Of a DNA stretch of 64,000 nt, positions 8,468 to 17,424 are shown in pieces (the first letter of the stretch is position 1; every line of letters starts with the position of its first letter). A model generated the notes under the pieces. It made no database searches and was not told the origin of the DNA. It worked only from the letters and a program-made list of their open reading frames with translations. The stretch is from the NCBI RefSeq assembly GCF_016403105.1, contig NZ_CP046155.1:3315906-3379905 (forward strand). The letters are read 5' to 3'. The DNA is from Leptolyngbya sp. BL0902 (GTDB lineage Bacteria; Cyanobacteriota; Cyanobacteriia; Phormidesmidales; Phormidesmidaceae). Made by a program: the position numbers and the translations under genes.

Positions 8468-8568
8468 AATGGATCGCACAACGGAGAACATTCTCCATAC
8501 TAGCGATCAATCCCCCTGAATGCTTGACCACCTGCCGTGGGGCTCTATGGGCGGAACGAGCAACGGAA

Positions 8569-8593
8569 AGAGGGTAAGGAAACCTCACCCTCT
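8569..8593 (-). terminator. Stem-loop downstream of adhE
   Basis: AGAGGGT...ACCCTCT forms a 7-bp stem about 40 nt after the adhE stop on the minus strand. It is followed by only a weak T run, so it is a probable but not classical terminator. Confidence 0.45.
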
Positions 8594-8632
8594 CGGTTTG
8601 GGAAAATGCCCGCCTTAGTGGAGGGCTTGATT

Positions 8633-11272
8633 TTAGTGCATCGCTTCCACCGCCTGGTCTGCCGATTGGGGTAGGGTGGCCTCTACCTGAACGCCTCGAT
8701 AGGCCGCTGTATAGAGATCCTTGAGGTCTGAGATTAGGGGATAGCGGGGGTTGGCTCCGGTGCATTGATCGTCGAAGGCTTGGTCGGCGATGCCTTCCAG
8801 GTGGGCGAAGAAGGTATGTTCATCCTCGTTGATCACCTCACGGATGGAGGAGGGGATGTTGACTTTGCGCTTCAGGTCTTCGATGGCCGCAATCAGGAGT
8901 TCCACCTTTTCGTCCTCGCTGCTGCCGCCCAGTTGCAGGTGGTCGGCAATGCGGGCGTAGCGCCACTTGGCATTAGGGTATTTGTACTGCGGGAAAATGG
9001 CCTGTTTGAAGGGCACATCGGTGGCGTTGTAGCGGATGACGTGGGAGATCATCAGCGCGTTGGCCAACCCGTGGGGGACGTGGAAGGTGGCCCCTAGCTG
9101 GTGGGCCATGGAGTGACAAATGCCCAAAAAGGCGTTGGCGAAGGCCATTCCGGCCATGGTGGCGGCATAGTGAACCTTTTCCCGCGCTTTGGGATCGTTG
9201 GCTCCGTTTTCGTAGGCGCTGGGCAGGTATTTCATCAACAGCCGAATTGCCTCCAACGCTAGGCCGTTGGTATATTCCGAGGCATAGACCGACACGTAGG
9301 ATTCCAGCGCATGGGTGAGAGCATCCACGCCGCCGTAGGCCGTTAGGCCCTTGGGCATATTCAACACCAGTTCGGGATCCACAATGGCCATATTGGGGGT
9401 GAGGGCATAGTCCGCCAGGGGGTACTTGATTCCGGTGCGCTCGTCCGTGACTACGGCAAAGGGCGTGACTTCGGAACCTGTACCCGACGTGGTGGGAATG
9501 GCGATCATCATGGCCTTTTGGCCCAGTTCCGGCAGGTCGTAAACCCGCTTGCGGATGTCCATAAACCGAGTGGCCAGCCCCTCAAACTCAATTTCGGGGT
9601 GTTCGTACATCATCCACATCACCTTGGCCGCATCCATAGGCGAGCCGCCGCCAAAGGCAATGATCATGTCGGGATTAAAGGTGTTCATCACCGCGAGGCC
9701 CCGCCGCACCGTGGCCAGGGAGGGATCGGGTTCCACGTTATAGAAAATGTCGTACTTGAGGCCAACCTCTTCGAGGACTTCCTCTAGACCCTTGGTCATG
9801 CCCAGGTCGTAGAGGGGTTTGTCGGTGACGATGAAGGCCCGCTGTTTGCCCGCCAACTCCCGCAGGGCCACGGGCAGACAGCCGTACTTGAAGTAAACCT
9901 TGGGCGGCACCCGGAACCACAGCATATTTTCCCGCCGTTCGCTGATGGTTTTGATGTTGAGGACGTGCTGCACGCCCACGTTTTCGCTGACGGAATTGCC
10001 GCCCCAGGTGCCGCAACCCAGGGTGAGGGAGGGGTCGAGGCGGAAGTTGAACAGGTCGCCAATCGCCCCCTGGGAAGCGGGGGTGTTGATCAGCACACGG
10101 GCGGTTTCTACCTTGTGCTCAAACTGGCGAATGTGGGTTTGGTTGTCGGGGGAGGTGTAGAGGACGGCGGTGTGGCCCCGTCCGCCAAAGCTGATTAGCG
10201 CCTGGGCCTTGTCCACGGCGTCCGCAAAATCCTTGGCCCGATACATGGCCAGGATGGGGGAAAGCTTTTCAAAGGCGAAGGGTTCTTCGCTGCCGATGAT
10301 GTCCACCTCGCCGATGATCACCCGTGCGGTGGGGGGAATGGTGATCCCCGCCAGTTCCGCCAGTTTTTGGACGGGCTGGCCCACAATCGCGCCGTTCAGG
10401 TGGCCATCCTTGAGGATAATCTGCCGCACCTTGTCCAGTTCTTCAGCGTTGAGCAGGTAGGCTCCCCGGTCGGCAAACTCCTGGCGCACGGTATCGTAGA
10501 CCGAGTCTTCCACCACCACCGACTGCTCGCTGGCGCAGATCATGCCGTTGTCGAAGGTTTTACTGAGCAGGATGGAGGACACCGCCATTTTCAGGTGAGC
10601 CGTAGCGTCGATCACCGCCGGAGTGTTGCCCGCCCCCACGCCGAGGGAGGGATTGCCGGAGGAATAGGCCGCCCGCACCATACCGGGGCCACCCGTGGCC
10701 AGAATCAGGCTAATGTCCCGGTGCTGCATCAGGGCTTGGGAGAGGGGCACCGTGGGTTCGTCAATCCAGCCGATGATATCCGCCGGAGCCCCCGCCGCCA
10801 CCGCCGCATCCAAGACCACCTTGGCGGCGGCAATGGTGCAGCCCTTGGCCCTGGGGTGGGGGGAGAAGATAATACCGTTGCGGGTTTTCAGCGCCAGCAG
10901 AGCCTTGAAAATCGCCGTCGAGGTCGGGTTCGTGGTGGGCACAATCCCCGCTAGCAGGCCCACGGGTTCGGCAATCTTCTGCATCCCAAAGGACTTGTCC
11001 TCCTCCAACACGCCGCAGGTTTTTTCGTCCCGGTACTTGTTGTAGATGGACTCCGAGGCGAAGTGATTTTTAATCACCTTGTCCTCCACCACGCCCATGC
11101 CCGTTTCCGCCACCGCCGCCTTGGCCAGGGGAATGCGGGCCATGTTGGCCGCGAGGGCTGCGTGCTTAAAAATGTGATCCACCTGGGCTTGGGTAAATTC
11201 AGCGTATTGGCGCTGGGCCGCCTTCACGCGGGCAATCAGGGCTTCCAGTTCTTCGAGGTTGGTAATCGCCAT
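8633..11272 (-). CDS. adhE: Bifunctional acetaldehyde-CoA/alcohol dehydrogenase
   Basis: An 879-residue fusion, the usual AdhE length. The N-terminal half is a CoA-acylating aldehyde dehydrogenase with the catalytic Cys in NGMICASEQ. The C-terminal half is a group III iron-dependent alcohol dehydrogenase with GGGSPMDAAK and the iron-ligand region GICHSMAHQLGATFHVPHG. It turns acetyl-CoA into ethanol while regenerating NAD+ in dark anaerobic fermentation, for example inside mats or settled biomass. AdhE assembles into spirosome filaments in other bacteria. Single gene with 240 nt of upstream space. AdhE occurs only in some cyanobacteria. Confidence 0.96.
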   Translation of the reverse strand: MAITNLEELEALIARVKAAQRQYAEFTQAQVDHIFKHAALAANMARIPLAKAAVAETGMGVVEDKVIKNHFASESIYNKYRDEKTCGVLEEDKSFGMQKIAEPVGLLAGIVPTTNPTSTAIFKALLALKTRNGIIFSPHPRAKGCTIAAAKVVLDAAVAAGAPADIIGWIDEPTVPLSQALMQHRDISLILATGGPGMVRAAYSSGNPSLGVGAGNTPAVIDATAHLKMAVSSILLSKTFDNGMICASEQSVVVEDSVYDTVRQEFADRGAYLLNAEELDKVRQIILKDGHLNGAIVGQPVQKLAELAGITIPPTARVIIGEVDIIGSEEPFAFEKLSPILAMYRAKDFADAVDKAQALISFGGRGHTAVLYTSPDNQTHIRQFEHKVETARVLINTPASQGAIGDLFNFRLDPSLTLGCGTWGGNSVSENVGVQHVLNIKTISERRENMLWFRVPPKVYFKYGCLPVALRELAGKQRAFIVTDKPLYDLGMTKGLEEVLEEVGLKYDIFYNVEPDPSLATVRRGLAVMNTFNPDMIIAFGGGSPMDAAKVMWMMYEHPEIEFEGLATRFMDIRKRVYDLPELGQKAMMIAIPTTSGTGSEVTPFAVVTDERTGIKYPLADYALTPNMAIVDPELVLNMPKGLTAYGGVDALTHALESYVSVYASEYTNGLALEAIRLLMKYLPSAYENGANDPKAREKVHYAATMAGMAFANAFLGICHSMAHQLGATFHVPHGLANALMISHVIRYNATDVPFKQAIFPQYKYPNAKWRYARIADHLQLGGSSEDEKVELLIAAIEDLKRKVNIPSSIREVINEDEHTFFAHLEGIADQAFDDQCTGANPRYPLISDLKDLYTAAYRGVQVEATLPQSADQAVEAMH

Positions 11273-11510
11273 AGCAAAATCCTGGAGAGAGCAGCAGAAA
11301 GAAGATCAAACCGTCAAAACTTATCCAACTATCGGAACCCGCTTCCCTTGCATCCTAGAAGTGACCTACTGAAACCCACGAGTTTCAGCCACTTTTTCTT
11401 AACGTTTTAGGCCCAACCCCTGCTAAAAGCACTCATCATTTCATAACGTTGACGTCCTTAGCGCCCCCTGGAACCTATTCGCGCCCAACTCATCGGAGGG
11501 TGAGTAAGCG

Positions 11511-11885
11511 CTAGGGAAAGCGGCAGATGACTTGACCTAGAATGCCCTCTGGCGGAACCCAGCCGAAGGATCGACTGTCAGTACTGGCGGCTAGGTTGAT
11601 GCCCTGGAGGAAGCAGCCCTGGGGTTCTACAGCCACCACCCACTTGATGAGTCGAAACCCAGGTTGCTGGGGATGTTCCGCCACCACCAAGTCTCCGAGT
11701 TGGGGCGGATGATGGCGATAGGCCCTGGGATCGATCAGCACCTCTTCACCGGGACGCAGTAGGGGCTGCATGGAGTCGCCCGTGATCCGGAACCGTTGCC
11801 GTCGCCGTAAGATCCACAGCCCGACGTCGGCCCATTGGCTGGAGCGCAGGGTCTGGGGTGGGGTGGGCGGCAGTGGCTTAACCAT
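11511..11885 (-). CDS. sodX: S26-family peptidase, SodX-like (nickel superoxide dismutase maturation)
   Basis: 124 residues resembling the signal-peptidase fold. GDSMQPLLRPGEEVLID holds the nucleophile Ser at about residue 38, and RLIKWV supplies the general-base Lys around residue 80. The C-terminal STDSRSFGWVPPEGILGQV matches the box III region of this family. SodX cleaves the leader of NiSOD (SodN). No sodN is found beside it in this window, although the two are often adjacent. There is no clear membrane anchor, which fits SodX better than LepB. A generic S24/S26 peptidase is the alternative. Confidence 0.65.
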   Translation of the reverse strand: MVKPLPPTPPQTLRSSQWADVGLWILRRRQRFRITGDSMQPLLRPGEEVLIDPRAYRHHPPQLGDLVVAEHPQQPGFRLIKWVVAVEPQGCFLQGINLAASTDSRSFGWVPPEGILGQVICRFP

Positions 11886-11924
11886 GGCAGCGATATTGGC
11901 GGTTTTGAGCAGGTCGCTATCATC

Positions 11925-13109
11925 CTACGGTTTGCCTGCTTCTCTAGCCGCTAGATGGGCACGAATTAAGGTATTCGGAATTACTGCATCGTCCCAGGTG
12001 GGCGGCTCTTCGCCTAAACGCACGATCACCATATCGTAGGTGGGCAAAACATACACTTTTTGGTGGTGGCGGCCATCCAGGTAGAAGGCGTCGGGATCCA
12101 GAAAGGGGGCCGAGGAGGCTGAATTGACGTTGGGGTAGTCGGGGGTGCGGGCTTTAATCCACAGGTGCATCCCGTAGGTGGGTTCTAGGGGAGACTCCTG
12201 GCGCATTGTGGTGATCCAGTCTGCGGGAATCACTGGATTGTTGCCCACCTGGCCCTGGCGCAACAGCATATGCCCCACCCGCAGCCAATCCGGGGCGGTG
12301 GCAAAGAAACAACAAAACGCCTTGGCGCTGCCCCCTGGTCGATCCATCCACAAAAAGGTGTCCTCGGCCCCTAGGGGTTGCCACAGACGGCTAGAGAGGT
12401 AGTCTCCCCAAGGCTCACCCGTAGCGGATTCCAGCACAAAGGCCAGCAGTTGGGAATTGACGTTGTTGTATTCGTACACCTGACCAGGGGGCTGAACCTG
12501 GGGAATCGACAAAGCCAAACGGCGCAGGTTCGATCCGCCGTAGAGCTTCACCAGATCAGACTCTAGGGAATCGGTGCGGTCGTCATTCCGCAAACCGGAC
12601 TTCATGTAGAGCAAGTCTTCCAGGGTGATGTCCCCACGGGGATCGTTGGCCCATTCCGGCAGGTAGTCGCCCACGCGATCTGTCAGGGCGTTGATGTGCC
12701 CCTCTGCCAAGGCCACGCCAATCAGCAAGCCCAGCAGGTTTTTGGTCATTGACATGCCGTTGACCGGGCTTTCTGGCCCCTGCCCCTGCCAGTAGCGCTC
12801 AAAAACCAGGCGATCCCGATGCAGCACCAGCAGCGCCACGGAATTTTGGGCCTCCGCAAAGGCGGCAACCTCTTCGAGTACCGCTGGGGAAAGTTCTCCT
12901 GGCGCGTCCGTCGGCGTGGACACCGTCCAGGGTGGTGGCGTGGGGTTTCCTGGTACCAGATAGCGAGGCCGATACCAGTCCACTGAGGTAATGGGGCGAT
13001 CTGGATAGCTCAGGGATCGCGTCCACAGTCGCCAATCGACCCGACTGGCCAGGATGCCTAGGAGAACCATGCCAACCCCTGCCACCGCTTTCAGCCCAAG
13101 ATGCTGCAT
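11925..13109 (-). CDS. Class C beta-lactamase-related serine hydrolase
   Basis: About 394 residues with an N-terminal hydrophobic helix (KAVAGVGMVLLGILAS) that is a signal anchor or signal peptide. The catalytic SxxK is SMTK near residue 120, and the Tyr motif is in YEYNNVNSQ. The pattern matches the beta-lactamase/transpeptidase-like fold of esterases and 6-aminohexanoate-dimer hydrolases. An upstream TTG at 13166 would add 19 residues. It is probably a periplasmic or membrane-bound esterase or peptidase, with substrate unknown. It lies 39 nt upstream of the SodX-like gene on the same strand. Confidence 0.8.
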   Translation of the reverse strand: MQHLGLKAVAGVGMVLLGILASRVDWRLWTRSLSYPDRPITSVDWYRPRYLVPGNPTPPPWTVSTPTDAPGELSPAVLEEVAAFAEAQNSVALLVLHRDRLVFERYWQGQGPESPVNGMSMTKNLLGLLIGVALAEGHINALTDRVGDYLPEWANDPRGDITLEDLLYMKSGLRNDDRTDSLESDLVKLYGGSNLRRLALSIPQVQPPGQVYEYNNVNSQLLAFVLESATGEPWGDYLSSRLWQPLGAEDTFLWMDRPGGSAKAFCCFFATAPDWLRVGHMLLRQGQVGNNPVIPADWITTMRQESPLEPTYGMHLWIKARTPDYPNVNSASSAPFLDPDAFYLDGRHHQKVYVLPTYDMVIVRLGEEPPTWDDAVIPNTLIRAHLAAREAGKP

Positions 13110-13233
13110 AGAACACAGTCTTTTAACGAATAACTGACTAAGGTAATGACGATTTGGCGATGCCAATCACCTCGGTTGCTTGGCGATGGCAATCCCTGTC
13201 GATGAAGACCGAACAACTTGTATGCTCTACCCT

Positions 13234-13247
13234 GTAGGCCGACCTAC
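13234..13247 (+). promoter_or_regulatory. NtcA-type binding site upstream of petH
   Basis: GTAGGCCGACCTAC is a perfect GTA-N8-TAC match to the NtcA consensus and lies inside an exact inverted repeat CTGTAGG-CCGA-CCTACAG (13232-13249). It is 134 nt before the petH start. A -10 element at the ideal 22-nt spacing was not clearly found. NtcA is the cyanobacterial nitrogen regulator and is known to control petH in Synechocystis and Anabaena, so the site fits the gene. Confidence 0.7.
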
Positions 13248-13363
13248 AGTGATACTCTAATAAAAAGATAAGGGCGTTAGGATTGGCCGGGGGTTCCCTT
13301 GGTTAGGCCGCGCTTGATGCGGCAGGTTGTGCTCCGTGCGCCTGTTGCCACTAGTAGGGTTAA

Positions 13364-14608
<1,245 letters not shown>

Positions 14609-14620
14609 GGTTTGCAGACA

Positions 14621-14715
14621 CCCTCACCCCCAACCCCTCTCCCAGGAGGGCGAGGGGAGCCAGAAAGCTTTCAAAGTCCCTCTCCCAGCTTGGGAGAGGG
14701 ATTTAGGGTGAGGGC
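14621..14715. repeat. Dispersed double-hairpin repeat, copy 1
   Basis: A 95-bp element bounded by CCCTCACCC and GGGTGAGGG. It contains two palindromic arms of the form CCCTCTCCCA...TGGGAGAGGG. Its sequence is the reverse complement of the copy at 27261-27354 and closely related to the one at 48442-48531. It lies 13 nt after the petH stop. Related intergenic repeats are common in cyanobacteria. Confidence 0.85.
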
Positions 14716-14758
14716 AAACTTGCCAGCAAGACAACTTATTTTTGATTTGAGTGTCATA

Positions 14759-14784
14759 GGAAGGGGGAAACGCCTTCCTTTTTT
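14759..14784 (+). terminator. Rho-independent terminator of petH
   Basis: GGAAGG...CCTTCC forms a 6-bp stem with an 8-nt loop followed immediately by six T residues, about 150 nt after petH and before hom. Confidence 0.75.
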
Positions 14785-14843
14785 ATTGGCTCCCGTCTCC
14801 CTTTACAATTAGACCCAGAGCGCGTCGTTAGGGGTATAGAACT

Positions 14844-16166
14844 TTGGGTATCAACGTTGGGCTGCTGGGGTTGGGCACGGTGGGATCGGGCACCGCCAAG
14901 ATTCTGCTGGATACAGAGGGCCGTCATCCGCTGCTGCGCCAGATTACCCTTGCCAAGGTGGGGGTGCGCAGCCTTGATAAGCCCCGTAGCGTTGAGATTC
15001 CCGCTGATTGCCTAACGACTGACCTAGAGAGCATCGTTACCGATCCCGCTGTGGATGTGGTGGTGGAACTGTTGGGTGGCCTAGAGCCCGCCCGCACCCT
15101 AATTTTGCAGGCCATCGCCCACGGTAAACACATTGTTACCGCCAATAAAGCGGTGATTGCCCGCTACGGCCATGAAATTTTTACGGCGGCGAACGAAGCC
15201 GGGGTCTACGTCCTGCTGGAAGCGGCGGTGGGGGGCGGCATTCCCGTCATTCAACCCCTGAAGCAAGCCCTGGGGGTAAACCGGATCCAGGCCGTCACCG
15301 GGATCATCAACGGCACCACCAACTATATCCTCACCCGAATGCAGCGGGAGGGCGGCGACTTTGAGCCGATTCTGGCCGATGCCCAGCGGTTGGGCTATGC
15401 CGAGGCCGATCCCTCCGCCGATGTGGACGGGCTAGATGCCGCCGACAAAATCGCCATCTTGGCCTCCCTCGCCTTTGGGGGCCGGATCAAGCTCTCTGAG
15501 GTCTACAGCGAGGGCATCCGCCAGGTTTCCGCCGCCGATATTACCTACGCCAAGGGCCTGGGGTTCGTCATCAAGCTGCTGGCCATCGCCCGCCGCCACA
15601 TCCGATCCCCCGGCGAAGACAGCGTTGAAGAACTGGAACTGCGAGTCCACCCCACCCTGGTGCCAGAATCTCACCCATTGGCCTCCGTCAACGATGTGTA
15701 CAACGCCATTTTGGTGGAAGGCGACCCCATCGGCCAGGTGATGTTCTTTGGGCCGGGGGCTGGGGAAGGGCCAACCGCCAGCGCCGTGGTGTCCGACATT
15801 GTGAACATTGCCGCCACCTTGGTTTCGGGCCAGGGCCGCGAGGTGACGCCGAAAACCGCCAACCCCCTGCTGGCCTGTAGCCACCAGCACTACTGCAAAG
15901 TCAGCCCCATGGCCGACATCGTCAGTCGGTTCTATGTGCGGCTGCTGGCCAAGGACGAACCGGGGGTGATTGGTCGGCTGGGCCTGTGCTTTGGGGATCA
16001 TGCCGTCAGCCTAGAATCCATTGTGCAAACGGGCATCCACGACGACGGGGCCGAAATCGTCATCGTCAGCCACGAAGTGACCGAATCTAACTTCCAAACC
16101 GCCCTCGACGAAATTCGCGCCTTCCCCGAAATTGCCAGCGTCGCCAGCGTCATCCGCGTCCTGTAG
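14844..16166 (+). CDS. hom: Homoserine dehydrogenase
   Basis: Reduces aspartate semialdehyde to homoserine, the branch to threonine and methionine. The 440-residue protein has the NAD(P) motif GLLGLGTVGSG at residues 6-16. The catalytic domain contains GIINGTTNYILT and the YAEADPSADVDGLDAADK active-site stretch, and a C-terminal ACT domain (about 360-440) would sense threonine. The start is TTG at 14844 (L/M-GINVGLLGLG), the only codon that keeps the nucleotide-binding strand intact. It is monofunctional, with no aspartokinase domain fused. Confidence 0.95.
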   Translation: MGINVGLLGLGTVGSGTAKILLDTEGRHPLLRQITLAKVGVRSLDKPRSVEIPADCLTTDLESIVTDPAVDVVVELLGGLEPARTLILQAIAHGKHIVTANKAVIARYGHEIFTAANEAGVYVLLEAAVGGGIPVIQPLKQALGVNRIQAVTGIINGTTNYILTRMQREGGDFEPILADAQRLGYAEADPSADVDGLDAADKIAILASLAFGGRIKLSEVYSEGIRQVSAADITYAKGLGFVIKLLAIARRHIRSPGEDSVEELELRVHPTLVPESHPLASVNDVYNAILVEGDPIGQVMFFGPGAGEGPTASAVVSDIVNIAATLVSGQGREVTPKTANPLLACSHQHYCKVSPMADIVSRFYVRLLAKDEPGVIGRLGLCFGDHAVSLESIVQTGIHDDGAEIVIVSHEVTESNFQTALDEIRAFPEIASVASVIRVL

Positions 16167-16305
16167 CTTTGGGGATCACCACTTTCCCCAGAACACTTCC
16201 CAAAGATCAAAAGATTATTCGTTTTCCCAGTTCATTACCCAAACCTCATTTCCCTCGTCCATCCCATCTCTGACTAGCTCTCTATCCTGTTTGCCATTCA
16301 CCGCC

Positions 16306-17043
16306 ATGACTGCCATTCCCGACAGCCTCGAAACCGCCATTGCCCAAGCCCGTGAGGCCACCCGTGCCGCCCTCCAGGCCGGAGTGCCCCGCATGACCGT
16401 AGAACTGGTCTATACCGAACTGAAGGGAATGCCCGTGGCGGAGCAGTTCTACCCGGTGCTGCAAGAGATGGGGCTGGCCTTCAAAATGTACTTCCCGGAC
16501 GCGGGGGCGGCGGCCTTGGCGCGGCGAGACTGGGGCGAACCGGAGTTTTCGGTGCGGGGCATTGGCGAAATTAAGGGCCAGATGGAGCCGGACGACCAAG
16601 CCTATATTTTTGTAGAGCCGTCCTCGGTGGAAGTGACCCAGGTGGAGGAGATGTGCAACCAAGCCGGGGACAAGTTTGTGATTATGCTAAACCCCAAGCT
16701 GGAGGACGTGGCCACCATCGGCATCGGCTATGCGGGGCGGCAACTGCGGGAGCGATTCCTCAGCACCCTGGAAGCCGCCTATTACCTGCGGCCCATGGCG
16801 GGGGCGGTGCTGCTGCGGGCCTACCCTGGGCCTTGGCAGGTGTGGCAAGAAACCAACGAGGACAACTACACCCTGGTGGCGGAACTGCCCCAAAAGCCCT
16901 CCGGCGAAGCCTTGGATCGGATCCTGCTAGGGGAACCCTCCACCGACAGCAGCGCCGCCCCCAGTGCAGATGCTTCCCCACGGCCTAAACGGGGAGGATT
17001 CCTGTCGGATCTGCAAAACTTCCTCAAGGCGCTGAGCCAGTAG
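16306..17043 (+). CDS. DUF1995 family protein
   Basis: 245 residues starting MTAIPDSLETAIAQAREATRAALQAGVPRMTVEL. The start helix with two-helix Ala/Glu pattern, the central IFVEPSSVEVTQVEEMCNQAGDK and LNPKLEDVATIGIGYAGRQLRERFL match DUF1995. This family is found in cyanobacteria and chloroplasts, where plant members include LPA3, involved in photosystem II assembly. The last 45 residues are a Ser/Ala/Pro-rich tail ending in an amphipathic FLSDLQNFLKAL helix. ATG 16306 was chosen because the longer frame upstream is low-complexity. Exact function in bacteria is unknown. Confidence 0.8.
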   Translation: MTAIPDSLETAIAQAREATRAALQAGVPRMTVELVYTELKGMPVAEQFYPVLQEMGLAFKMYFPDAGAAALARRDWGEPEFSVRGIGEIKGQMEPDDQAYIFVEPSSVEVTQVEEMCNQAGDKFVIMLNPKLEDVATIGIGYAGRQLRERFLSTLEAAYYLRPMAGAVLLRAYPGPWQVWQETNEDNYTLVAELPQKPSGEALDRILLGEPSTDSSAAPSADASPRPKRGGFLSDLQNFLKALSQ

Positions 17044-17424
17044 CCATTCCCAGGGGTTTCGCATCCCTGCGGTGATCGATAACGTGACGGATAAAGCGTC
17101 TATGGTGGGAGGCTAGGAGGTTGGACTTTGGGCATCAGCGGCGCAATGTAGCCCACGGCACTGTTCCGCTATGCTAAAACCAAAAAAATGCTAAATGTCC
17201 GGGTTTACCGACAAATGCCCTTGGACAGTTTAAAACTGTAGAGCAAGCCTCCTAAACTGTGGATACCCACAAGGTGTCCCCTAGCTCGGTGTCCCTTAGC
17301 ACAGCGCCCCAACCGCACTGCTACCCTAGGGACATCAGAGCTACGGAAACTAGGGCTTAGGAAGGTTGATATCTTTGGGCTGTCAGCCATCACGAACCTT
17401 CATCACTGGCGAGTAACTGAATCT
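17044..17424. other. Upstream region of cphA with a palindrome
   Basis: About 380 bases without a gene. The only notable site is a perfect palindrome ACAGTTT-A-AAACTGT at 17225-17239, which could be an operator. AT-rich stretches at 17175-17195 may hold a promoter. No GTA-N8-TAC site was found here. Confidence 0.45.

Noticed and set aside
7292..8632. Zur box upstream of the CobW GTPase
   Set aside because: No TGATAAT-N-ATTATCA-like palindrome was seen in the 8468-8632 region.
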